13,201 nucleotides of DNA from an uncultured Paraburkholderia sp. (lineage in GTDB: Bacteria; Pseudomonadota; Gammaproteobacteria; Burkholderiales; Burkholderiaceae). Positions 1-6,418 of the stretch are shown one piece after another. Position 1 is the first letter of the stretch; every line of letters begins with the position of its first letter. The notes beneath the pieces are model-generated. The model had not been told where the DNA came from. It made no database searches and saw only the letters and a list, made by a program, of their open reading frames with translations. Position numbers and translations under genes: made by a program. Where the stretch lies: contig CALFSF010000196.1 of NCBI GenBank assembly GCA_937917025.1, forward strand, positions 1 through 13,201, given 5' to 3'.

Positions 1-793
1 GGACGTGCTGCTGCTCGACGTGACCCCGCTGTCGCTCGGCATCGAGACGCTCGGCGGCGTGATGACGAAGATGATCAACAAGAACACCACGATCCCGACC
101 AAGCATGCACAGGTCTACTCGACGGCTGACGACAACCAGGGCGCCGTGACGATCAAGGTGTTCCAGGGCGAGCGCGAAATGGCGTCGGGCAACAAGCTGC
201 TGGGCGAATTCAACCTGGAAGGCATTCCGCCGGCACCGCGCGGCGTCCCGCAGATCGAGGTGAGCTTCGACATCGACGCGAACGGCATTCTGCACGTCGG
301 CGCGAAGGACAAGGCGACCGGCAAGGAAAACCGCATCACGATCAAGGCGAACTCGGGTCTGTCGGAAGCCGAAATCGAAAAGATGGTGAAGGACGCGGAA
401 GCGAACGCGGAAGAAGACCACAAGCTGCGTGAGCTGGCCGATGCCCGTAACCAGGGTGACGCACTCGTTCACAGCACGAAGAAGGCGCTGACCGAGTACG
501 GCGACAAGATCGAAGCCGAAGAGAAGGAAAAGATCGAAGCCGCGCTGAAGGACCTCGAGGAAACGCTGAAGAGCGGTTCGAGCGACAAGGCTGCGATCGA
601 AGCGAAGATCGAAGTTGTGGCAACGTCGTCGCAGAAACTGGGCGAAAAGATGTACGCCGACATGCAGGCTGCCCAGCAAGGCGCGGCAGGTGCAGCGGGC
701 GCGGCAGCCGGTGCGGGTCAGTCGCAAGGCGGCGCGAGCCAGCCGGAAGACGACGTCGTCGACGCCGAGTTCAAGGAAGTGAAGAAGGACTAA
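1..793 (+). CDS. dnaK: Molecular chaperone DnaK (Hsp70), C-terminal part, 5' truncated by window edge
   Basis: DnaK is the cytoplasmic ATP-driven Hsp70 that binds exposed hydrophobic peptides with DnaJ and GrpE. The visible 263 residues begin at the conserved interdomain linker (DVLLLDVTPLSLGIE), so the whole ATPase domain lies upstream of the window. Next come the beta-sandwich substrate-binding domain (the stretch from GVMTKMI through IDANGILHVGAKDKATGKE), the helical lid, and a Gly/Ala/Gln-rich disordered tail. The protein ends in the acidic EDDVVDAEFKEV motif typical of proteobacterial DnaK C-termini. The frame runs open from the window edge; the GTG at base 5 is an internal linker valine, not a start. 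The stop is TAA. dnaJ follows on the same strand after 266 bases. No frameshift or unusual residue is seen. The identification is very secure. Confidence 0.98.
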   Translation, partial: DVLLLDVTPLSLGIETLGGVMTKMINKNTTIPTKHAQVYSTADDNQGAVTIKVFQGEREMASGNKLLGEFNLEGIPPAPRGVPQIEVSFDIDANGILHVGAKDKATGKENRITIKANSGLSEAEIEKMVKDAEANAEEDHKLRELADARNQGDALVHSTKKALTEYGDKIEAEEKEKIEAALKDLEETLKSGSSDKAAIEAKIEVVATSSQKLGEKMYADMQAAQQGAAGAAGAAAGAGQSQGGASQPEDDVVDAEFKEVKKD

Positions 794-816
794 GCCGGGT
801 TGGACGCCAACCGCAA

Positions 817-844
817 GGCGGCGCATCGGAAGCGATGCGCCGCC
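817..844 (+). other. Perfect 11-bp hairpin just after dnaK
   Basis: Bases 817-827 (GGCGGCGCATC) pair perfectly with 834-844 (GATGCGCCGCC) around the loop GGAAGC, 23 bases after the dnaK stop. The stem is very GC-rich, but no T-run follows, so it is not a classical Rho-independent terminator. It could protect or process the dnaK 3' end, or partly attenuate transcription between dnaK and dnaJ. The structure is seen directly; the role is inference. Confidence 0.5.
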
Positions 845-956
845 CGGCTGCAGAACGGTTCGCGCCCGCTCGGGCGTGTGACCGCGAGTCGATGATGAGC
901 GCGCCTGGCGAGCCCTTTGGGTTCTCCGGGCACATTTGTTTTATGGAGGGCGTGGA

Positions 957-980
957 TTTTGTCCGTTGTAACGGATAAAA
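957..980. promoter_or_regulatory. Imperfect 24-bp palindrome upstream of dnaJ
   Basis: The inner arms TCCGTT (962-967) and AACGGA (970-975) are perfect, with a 2-base spacer. They are flanked by TTTT (957-960) and AAAA (977-980), with one mismatch at 961/976. The near-symmetry resembles a dimeric regulator's operator, and it lies about 80 bases before the dnaJ start. I cannot place a convincing sigma-70 or sigma-32 promoter around it. It could also be chance. This is a candidate only. Confidence 0.25.
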
Positions 981-1016
981 ACGCGGCCGGACGAGTCGGA
1001 AGACTCCAGCATTCAT

Positions 1017-1059
1017 AAGGAGCCGCCGCGCCGGATTGCGCGGCTGGCGTTGAACCGAA
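1017..1059 (+). promoter_or_regulatory. dnaJ translation-initiation region: distant Shine-Dalgarno bridged by a hairpin
   Basis: A strong Shine-Dalgarno sequence, AAGGAG, sits at 1017-1022, 37 bases before the dnaJ ATG, which is normally far too distant. Between them lies a GC-only stem: 1025-1031 (GCCGCGC) pairs with 1038-1044 (GCGCGGC) around a 6-base loop, extended by C1023-G1047 and C1024-G1046 across a bulged T1045. Folding this stem removes about 25 bases and leaves an effective spacing of about 12. No other Shine-Dalgarno sequence is visible near the ATG. The pairing is seen; the bridging role is inference. Confidence 0.4.
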
Positions 1060-2196
1060 ATGGCGAAACGGGATTACTACGAGGTTCTGGGCGTCGCGAA
1101 GAACGCGAGCGACGACGAAATCAAGAAGGCTTATCGCAAGCTCGCGATGAAGCACCACCCCGACCGCAATCCGGGCAACAAGGATGCGGAAGAGCATTTC
1201 AAGGAGGTGAAGGAAGCCTACGAAATGCTCTCGGACTCGCAAAAGCGCGCGGCGTACGACCAGTACGGCCACGCGGGCGTTGATCCGAACATGGGCGGAG
1301 GTCAACAGGGTTTCGGTGGCTTCGCCGATGCTTTTGGCGATATCTTCGGCGACATCTTCGGCCAGGCGGCCGGTGGCGCGGCACGCGGCGGTGGCCGCGC
1401 GGGTCCGCAAGTGTACCGCGGCGCCGATCTGCGCTACAGCATGGAAATCACCCTTGAGCAGGCCGCGCACGGCTACGACACGCAGATCCGCGTGCCGAGC
1501 TGGGTCTCGTGCGAAATCTGCCACGGCTCCGGCGCGAAGCCGGGCACCAAGCCGGAAACCTGCCCGACCTGTAGCGGTTCGGGCGCGGTGCGGATGTCGC
1601 AGGGTTTTTTCAGCATCCAGCAGACCTGCCCGAAGTGTCACGGCACCGGCACTTACATTCCCGAGCCTTGCACGCACTGCCATGGCGCAGGCAAGACCAA
1701 GGAAACCAAGACGCTCGAAGTGAAGATCCCGGCCGGTATCGACGACGGCATGCGTATCCGTTCGGCCGGCAACGGCGAGCCGGGTATCAACGGCGGTCCG
1801 TCGGGTGATCTGTACGTCGAGATTCACATCAAGCAGCACACGGTCTTCGAGCGCGACGGTGACGACCTCCATTGCCAGATGCCGATCCCGTTCACGACGG
1901 CGGCGCTCGGCGGTGAAATCGAAGTGCCGACGCTGGCGGGCCGCGCGAGCTTCACGGTGCCGGAAGGCACGCAGTCGGGCAAGACGTTCCGTCTGCGCGC
2001 GAAGGGTATCAAGGGCTTGCGCTCGAGCATCGCGGGTGATCTTTACGTTCATGTACAGGTCGAGACGCCGGTCAAGCTCACCGAAGGTCAGCGCGAGATT
2101 CTGCAGCAGTTCGAGAAGTCGCTCGTCGAGGGCGGCGCGCGGCACAGTCCGCAAAGCAAGAGCTGGTTTGACCGGGTGAAGAGCTTCTTCGATTAA
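1060..2196 (+). CDS. dnaJ: Chaperone protein DnaJ (Hsp40), type I
   Basis: DnaJ is the Hsp40 co-chaperone that delivers unfolded clients to DnaK and stimulates its ATPase. The 378 residues show the full class I architecture. A J-domain (about 1-70) carries HPD at 33-35. It is followed by a Gly/Phe-rich region (about 78-118), and then four zinc-binding CxxCxGxG repeats with cysteine pairs at 151/154, 168/171, 190/193 and 204/207. The C-terminal client-binding beta domains complete the protein. Length matches the usual 370-380 residues. The start at ATG 1060 gives the canonical MAKRDYYEVLGV N-terminus, although no Shine-Dalgarno sequence lies at normal spacing. dnaK is upstream on the same strand and pabBC begins 31 bases after the stop with no terminator between, so read-through into pabBC is likely. 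Confidence 0.98.
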   Translation: MAKRDYYEVLGVAKNASDDEIKKAYRKLAMKHHPDRNPGNKDAEEHFKEVKEAYEMLSDSQKRAAYDQYGHAGVDPNMGGGQQGFGGFADAFGDIFGDIFGQAAGGAARGGGRAGPQVYRGADLRYSMEITLEQAAHGYDTQIRVPSWVSCEICHGSGAKPGTKPETCPTCSGSGAVRMSQGFFSIQQTCPKCHGTGTYIPEPCTHCHGAGKTKETKTLEVKIPAGIDDGMRIRSAGNGEPGINGGPSGDLYVEIHIKQHTVFERDGDDLHCQMPIPFTTAALGGEIEVPTLAGRASFTVPEGTQSGKTFRLRAKGIKGLRSSIAGDLYVHVQVETPVKLTEGQREILQQFEKSLVEGGARHSPQSKSWFDRVKSFFD

Positions 2197-2227
2197 CGGT
2201 AGTGGAACGCTGAAGTTGGCGGTACCC

Positions 2228-4186
2228 ATGGTGACCGACGAACGCAGCACCGTGTTCGCGTTGCTCGACGACTGCGACTCGACGGCGGCACATCGGACGA
2301 GTCGTCTGTACACGGGTTTTGTGCGCGAGCGCGCGTGTGCGGATGCGGGCGCGCTCGACATGGTGTGCGACGCCGTCGCGGCGGACCTGCGCGACGGTTT
2401 GCACGCCGTGGTACTCGGTGACTATGAGTTCGGCCGGAATCTGCTGCTTCGGGATTCGCTCCGGTCGCAAAAAACGCAGCGTGGCAATGCCACGCTGCGT
2501 TTTTTATTGTTCGAACGATGCGAAAAGCACTCGCACGATGAAGTCGATGCGTGGCTCGCCGCGCGCGATGGCGGCCCAGAAGAACCATCGATGGCGGGCG
2601 TTGGCGGCATGCGTGAAAGCGTCGACAAAGCCGGATTCGAACAGGCCATTGCCGGCGTCCATGAAGCATTGCGTGCCGGCGATTCGTATCAGGTCAACTA
2701 CACGTACCGGCTCGATTTTGACGTGTTCGGCACGCCGCTCGCGCTGTATCGACGGCTGCGGGCGCGCCAGCCGGTGCGTTATGGCGCGCTGATCGCGTTG
2801 CCCGACGACCACTGGGTGCTGTCGTGCTCGCCGGAGCTGTTTGTCGAAAAAGAAGGCCGCACGTTGCACGCGCGGCCGATGAAAGGCACGGCGCCACGCT
2901 CGCCGGACCCACTGGCCGATCGGCACTTCGCCGAATTCCTCGCGAACGATTCCAAGAACCGCGCCGAAAACGTGATGATCGTCGACCTGCTGCGAAACGA
3001 TCTTTCGCGAGTCGCGGAGACCGGCTCGGTGAACGTGCCCGCGCTCTTCACCGTCGAGCCCTATGCGTCGGTGTGGCAGATGACGTCGACCGTCGAAGCG
3101 CGGTTGCGCGCGCACACGTCGTTCGCCGATATCATCCGGGCGCTGTTCCCGTGCGGCTCGATCACGGGCGCGCCGAAGCATCGCACGATGCAGTTGATCG
3201 ATGCGCTCGAAAGCACGCCGCGGGGCCTTTATACCGGCGCGATCGGCTGGCTCGATGCGCCGCAGCCGTTGCCCGCGCCCGCGATTGGCGCGGCCCGTTC
3301 CGCGGACAGCGCGGCGCCGGCCTCGCGCAAGACGGCCGCGACGGCTCAAGACACAGAAGATGCATGCGGCGATTTTTGCCTTTCCGTCGCGATCCGTACG
3401 TTGACGCTCGACGCGTGCGGCCCGGACGGCGCGCGACGGGGCCAACTGGGCGTTGGCGCGGGCATCGTGCTCGACAGCGTCGCCGCCGATGAATACGCGG
3501 AGTGCCGGTTGAAAGCACGGTTTCTGTCGGAGGCCGATCCGGGCTTCCAGCTGTTCGAAACGATGTACGCAACGCGCGAAAACGGCGTGCGGCATCTGGA
3601 GCGCCATCTGGCACGCATCGGCGCGAGCGCGCGGTATCTCGGCTTCGCGTTCGACGAAGCGGCGGCGCGTGAACAGATCGTCGCGCAGTGTTCGCAACTA
3701 ACGGCCGGGACACCACACCGCATGCGACTGGCAATCGACAAAGAGGGCGCGACGCAACTAACTGCCGCGTTGCTAGCGCCGCTGCGGACCGGGGTTGTCG
3801 ACGTGCTGTTTGCACCCGATCACGGTTACGGCGCGATGCAGGCGGGCGACGCACTACTGCACCACAAGACCACGCGTCGCGCGGAATATGACCGGGCGTG
3901 GCACGAAGCGGAGTCGATGGGCGCCTTCGACATGCTGTTTTTCAACGACCGCGGTGAACTGACCGAAGGCGGGCGCACGACAGTCTTCGTCAAGTGCGAC
4001 GGGCGCTGGTGGACACCGCCGCTGTCATCGGGCGTGCTGCCGGGCGTGATGCGTGGCGTGCTGCTCGCGGACACTGATCTGCAGGCCGCCGAGCGTGTTC
4101 TCGTGCGCGAGGATGTGGAGCGCGCGGAAGCGCTGATGCTGTGTAATGCGCTGCGTGGAGCGCTGGCGGCGCGGCTGGCAGGCTGA
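2228..4186 (+). CDS. pabB: Bifunctional aminodeoxychorismate synthase component I / 4-amino-4-deoxychorismate lyase (PabB-PabC fusion)
   Basis: This fusion makes p-aminobenzoate for folate: PabB aminates chorismate (with a PabA glutaminase encoded elsewhere) and PabC removes pyruvate. Numbering from ATG 2228 (652 aa), the chorismate-binding half spans about 1-430. It shows GDSYQVNYT (151-159), PMKGT with the PabB-type lysine K219 (TrpE has alanine there), MIVDLLRNDLSRV (250-262) and CGSITGAPK (309-317). The class IV PLP lyase half (about 438-652) shows the likely PLP lysine K547 in HHKTTRR, ELTEGGRTTVF (577-587) and SSGVLPG (600-606). An in-frame TTG at 2216 is an alternative start; the ATG has GGCGG 5 bases upstream. 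Oddities are a terminator-like hairpin encoding residues 81-93 and an Ala-rich insertion at about 344-380 that splits the conserved GWLD...GDFCLSVAIRT region. Convergent with panB. Confidence 0.93.
   Translation: MVTDERSTVFALLDDCDSTAAHRTSRLYTGFVRERACADAGALDMVCDAVAADLRDGLHAVVLGDYEFGRNLLLRDSLRSQKTQRGNATLRFLLFERCEKHSHDEVDAWLAARDGGPEEPSMAGVGGMRESVDKAGFEQAIAGVHEALRAGDSYQVNYTYRLDFDVFGTPLALYRRLRARQPVRYGALIALPDDHWVLSCSPELFVEKEGRTLHARPMKGTAPRSPDPLADRHFAEFLANDSKNRAENVMIVDLLRNDLSRVAETGSVNVPALFTVEPYASVWQMTSTVEARLRAHTSFADIIRALFPCGSITGAPKHRTMQLIDALESTPRGLYTGAIGWLDAPQPLPAPAIGAARSADSAAPASRKTAATAQDTEDACGDFCLSVAIRTLTLDACGPDGARRGQLGVGAGIVLDSVAADEYAECRLKARFLSEADPGFQLFETMYATRENGVRHLERHLARIGASARYLGFAFDEAAAREQIVAQCSQLTAGTPHRMRLAIDKEGATQLTAALLAPLRTGVVDVLFAPDHGYGAMQAGDALLHHKTTRRAEYDRAWHEAESMGAFDMLFFNDRGELTEGGRTTVFVKCDGRWWTPPLSSGVLPGVMRGVLLADTDLQAAERVLVREDVERAEALMLCNALRGALAARLAG
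2469..2505. terminator. Perfect bidirectional terminator-like hairpin inside the pabBC reading frame
   Basis: Bases 2469-2485 and 2489-2505 form a perfect 17-bp inverted repeat with the 3-base loop AAT. It consists of AAAAAA, an 11-bp GC-rich stem (CGCAGCGTGGC), the loop, the complementary stem and TTTTTT. It therefore has the shape of a Rho-independent terminator on both strands. It nevertheless encodes pabBC residues 81-93 (QKTQRGNATLRFL) in frame. The structure is certain from sequence. Whether it terminates transcription while ribosomes are translating is unknown. Confidence 0.6.
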
Positions 4187-4296
4187 ACGGCAAGCACCGC
4201 AGCCAGACGACGCACGCGGCGTGCCGTCTTGCCAGCGCGGCGCGGACTAGTGGCCCCGGCCACGCGGGCACGAACCCGCCGCACCTGCCATCACCG
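4187..4296. other. Convergent gap between pabBC and panB with three small GC hairpins
   Basis: This 110-base spacer holds an interrupted stem (AGACG 4205-4209 and GCAC 4212-4215 pairing with GTGC 4221-4224 and CGTCT 4225-4229). It also holds GTGGCC/GGCCAC (4250-4255 with 4258-4263) and GCGGG/CCCGC (4264-4268 with 4275-4279). None has a following T-run on either strand, so I see no classical terminator. Termination here may be Rho-dependent or depend on these stems. Confidence 0.35.
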
Positions 4297-5112
4297 TCAA
4301 AACGTATGTTCGGCGCCCGGGAACGAGCCTTCCTTCACCGCCCGCACATACGCCTCGACCGCACCCAAAATCCCAGTCTGTCCTTGCGTGAAGTCCTTCA
4401 CGAAGCGTGGCCGCTTGCCGGGGAAAATGCCCAGCATGTCATGCAGCACGAGCACCTGACCCGAGCAGTCGAGCCCCGCGCCGATACCGATCGTCGGAAT
4501 TTTCAGCTGCCTCGTGACTTCCGATGCGAGCAGCGTCGGCACCGCTTCGATCACGATCAGTTGCGCGCCCGCGTCCTGGACGGCAACGGAGTCGCGCAGC
4601 AGCTGGCTCGCGCCGGCTTCCGTCTTGCCCTGCACCTTGAAGCCGCCGAACGCGTGGACCGATTGCGGCGTGAGCCCAACGTGCGCGCACACCGGAATCG
4701 AGCGCTCGACCAGAAAGCGGATGGTATCCGCCAGCCATTCGCCGCCTTCGAGCTTCACCATCTGCGCGCCGTCGCGCATCAGCTTCACGGAACTCGCGAA
4801 CGCTTCGGCTGGCGTCCCATAAGTGCCAAATGGCAAATCGGCGACGATCAGCGCGGACGGCTTCGCCCGCGCCACGCAGGCCGTGTGGTAAGCGACGTCA
4901 TCGAGCGTGACGGGCAGCGTCGTCGAATGACCCTGCAGCACGTTGCCAAGCGAATCGCCGATCAGCAGCACGTCGACACCCGCGCGATCGAGCAGCGACG
5001 CGAAGCTCGCGTCGTAGCACGTGAGCATGGCGATCCTGTCGCCGGCTTCGCGCATCGCCTGCAGTTTCGGCACGGTAACGGCGTTGCGGCTCGTTTCCTG
5101 CAAATAGGTCAT
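4297..5112 (-). CDS. panB: 3-methyl-2-oxobutanoate hydroxymethyltransferase (ketopantoate hydroxymethyltransferase)
   Basis: PanB transfers a hydroxymethyl group from 5,10-methylene-tetrahydrofolate to 2-oxoisovalerate, the first committed step of pantothenate and coenzyme A synthesis in the cytoplasm. The 271 residues cover the whole single-domain TIM barrel. Visible family motifs are MLTCYDASFA (29-38), IGDSLGNV with metal ligand D53, ADLPFGTY with D92, VKLEGG with E122, HVGLTPQ (144-150) and the catalytic glutamate E189 in VIEAVPT. These sit at a constant offset of 8 from the E. coli residues D45, D84, E114 and E181. The ATG at 5112 is preceded by only a weak GGA. It is the last gene of the minus-strand run, 33 bases after the dgk stop. 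The substrate cofactor links it to the folate genes folK and pabBC nearby. Nothing is odd in the protein. Confidence 0.97.
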   Translation of the reverse strand: MTYLQETSRNAVTVPKLQAMREAGDRIAMLTCYDASFASLLDRAGVDVLLIGDSLGNVLQGHSTTLPVTLDDVAYHTACVARAKPSALIVADLPFGTYGTPAEAFASSVKLMRDGAQMVKLEGGEWLADTIRFLVERSIPVCAHVGLTPQSVHAFGGFKVQGKTEAGASQLLRDSVAVQDAGAQLIVIEAVPTLLASEVTRQLKIPTIGIGAGLDCSGQVLVLHDMLGIFPGKRPRFVKDFTQGQTGILGAVEAYVRAVKEGSFPGAEHTF

Positions 5113-5145
5113 GACAGTCCGTGGGGATAAGAAGCGCGACGCCGC

Positions 5146-5826
5146 CTACAGCGACGTGCCTTTGACAAAGAATTCCTTGCGACCGCGCATCGATTCCATG
5201 CGTCCGATCAGAAGTGCAAGGTCCGCGTCCGATTCGAGCGGATTCAGATGTTCAGCGTTCACCGTGAGCACGGGCGCGCCGTCATAGTGATAGAAAAAAT
5301 CATTGTACGCGTCGCACAGCGCGCGCAGATACGCATCGGAAATCTGGAGCTCCATCGGCAGCGCGCGCTTCTGGATGCGCGAAAACAGCACCTCCGGGCT
5401 CGCCTGCAGATAAACGACCATGTCCGGCGCGGGCCCCGACGCGTCGACGCGCGCAGCGAGCGCGCGATACAGCTGCCATTCGTCGTCGGGCAGCGTGAGG
5501 CGCGCGAACACGTCGTTCTTCTGCGTCATGAAGTCGGCGATGAGCGGCGTGCCGGCTGACCACGCCGTCGCGATGTCGCGCACCTGCTGGGCGCGCTGCA
5601 ACGCGAAGTGAAGTTGCGTCTGCAGCGCGAAGCGCGACGTGTCACGGTAAAAGCGCTCGAGAAACGGATTTTCCTGCGGCCGCTCGTAGATCGCGTGCAT
5701 CGACCAGCGCTCCGCGAGGCGGCGCACGAGCGACGTCTTGCCGACGCCAATCGGGCCTTCGATCGCGAGATAGCGGAACGGCGATCGCAGATCCGGCGCG
5801 ACGACGGTGAGCGGCGTGGAATTCAT
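5146..5826 (-). CDS. Deoxynucleoside kinase (deoxyguanosine/deoxyadenosine kinase family)
   Basis: This protein belongs to the dCK/dGK deoxynucleoside kinase family, which phosphorylates deoxynucleosides to monophosphates for dNTP salvage. The 226 residues begin with a short variable leader. A P-loop, GPIGVGKTS (24-32), follows, then the substrate-site segment YERPQENPFLERFY (47-60), the helix QTQLHFALQRAQQ, LIADFMTQKND (95-105), and the LID arginines in SRIQKR (149-154). The late DAYNDFFYHYDGAPVLTVNA is typical of this family next to folK. I chose ATG 5826 over an in-frame upstream codon (5886) because GGAGG lies 9 bases before it and its ATG overlaps the folK TGA by ATGA. That overlap points to translational coupling. 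Which deoxynucleoside is preferred cannot be read from sequence; purine deoxynucleosides are an inference from family annotation. Confidence 0.92.
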   Translation of the reverse strand: MNSTPLTVVAPDLRSPFRYLAIEGPIGVGKTSLVRRLAERWSMHAIYERPQENPFLERFYRDTSRFALQTQLHFALQRAQQVRDIATAWSAGTPLIADFMTQKNDVFARLTLPDDEWQLYRALAARVDASGPAPDMVVYLQASPEVLFSRIQKRALPMELQISDAYLRALCDAYNDFFYHYDGAPVLTVNAEHLNPLESDADLALLIGRMESMRGRKEFFVKGTSL

Positions 5827-6371
5827 CGGCAACCGCCTCCGGACGATTCGGCTTTCCTGCCCGTCAGCGCGCCGAGCACCGGGCACTGACAGGGCGATTT
5901 CATCTTTTCGATGCGCTGCGACGCGACGGCTTCGAGAAACGAGGCGGCGCGGCCGCGCTGCGGAATGATCAGCGTCGCGTCGATTTCGACGAGCGGCACG
6001 AGCACGAACGCGCGCTCCGTGAGACGGGGATGCGGCACGATCAGATCCGGCTCGTCCATGCAGTGGTCGCCGAAAAGCAGGATGTCGAGATCGAGCGTGC
6101 GCGGCGCGTTACGAAAGGGACGCTCCCGGCCGAAGTGATGCTCGATCGTATGACACAGCGCAAGCAGATGGCGCACGGGGAGCGTCGTGTCGATCTTCAC
6201 GACGCAGTTGAAATAGTCGTCGCCACCCGCGTCGACCGGGGCGGTGCGATACATGCTCGACTTGGCGAGCACGGCGATGGTGTGCTGTTGTGCGAGACAT
6301 ACAACAGCGTCTTTCAGGGTCTGGCGCGCGTCCCCGAGATTCGCGCCGAGGCCGAGATAGGCAACCGTCAT
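5823..6371 (-). CDS. folK: 2-amino-4-hydroxy-6-hydroxymethyldihydropteridine pyrophosphokinase (HPPK)
   Basis: FolK transfers pyrophosphate from ATP to 6-hydroxymethyl-7,8-dihydropterin, giving the substrate that FolP joins to p-aminobenzoate. The 182 residues show the N-terminal AYLGLGANLGD (4-14), the substrate-side YRTAPVD and DYFNCVV (52-58), the ERPFRNAPRTLDLDILLF signature (83-100) with Mg-binding D95 and D97 at the E. coli positions, and VPHPRLTERAFVLVPL (112-127). The enzyme core ends near residue 158. About 24 further residues follow, including C161, C163 and C181, making it longer than the roughly 160-residue E. coli enzyme. The ATG at 6371 has AGGAAG 7 bases upstream. Its TGA overlaps the dgk ATG. 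pcnB ends 47 bases upstream. With pabBC across the window, both branches leading to dihydropteroate are present. Confidence 0.96.
   Translation of the reverse strand: MTVAYLGLGANLGDARQTLKDAVVCLAQQHTIAVLAKSSMYRTAPVDAGGDDYFNCVVKIDTTLPVRHLLALCHTIEHHFGRERPFRNAPRTLDLDILLFGDHCMDEPDLIVPHPRLTERAFVLVPLVEIDATLIIPQRGRAASFLEAVASQRIEKMKSPCQCPVLGALTGRKAESSGGGCR
5836..5840 (-). promoter_or_regulatory. Shine-Dalgarno sequence deciding the dgk start
   Basis: On the minus strand GGAGG lies 9 bases upstream of the ATG at 5826, inside the end of folK. It favours that ATG over the in-frame upstream candidate at 5886 and suits reinitiation after folK. Confidence 0.7.
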
Positions 6372-6378
6372 GGCATAG

Positions 6379-6384
6379 CTTCCT
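6379..6384 (-). promoter_or_regulatory. folK Shine-Dalgarno sequence
   Basis: On the minus strand AGGAAG sits 7 bases before the folK ATG (6371), in the 47-base gap after pcnB. It supports independent initiation of folK, unlike the overlapping genes around it. Confidence 0.6.
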
Positions 6385-6418
6385 GCGACTTACGTTCGAC
6401 GACGCGTGCCGGACGCGG

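Noticed and set aside
863..876. CGCCCG-CT-CGGGCG dyad in the dnaK-dnaJ spacer
   Set aside because: A short GC stem with a two-base spacer is expected by chance in DNA this GC-rich.
1036..1053. Possible five-codon leader ORF (TTG to TGA) between the AAGGAG and dnaJ
   Set aside because: It starts with TTG inside the hairpin loop, is very short, and has no independent support; the hairpin-spacing explanation is simpler.
790..2361. 523-codon open frame on the minus strand opposite dnaJ
   Set aside because: It lies antisense to an unmistakable dnaJ, is Arg/Ala-rich, and shows no recognisable domain. Such long shadow frames are common in GC-rich DNA.
2504..3697. 397-codon minus-strand frame opposite pabBC
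   Set aside because: Arg-rich antisense shadow without domain features.
4306..5130. 274-codon plus-strand frame opposite panB
   Set aside because: Antisense to panB, Arg/His-rich, no motif.
5827..5886. Longer dgk start giving 20 extra N-terminal residues
   Set aside because: It has less support than the ATG at 5826, which has GGAGG at 9-base spacing and the ATGA overlap with folK.
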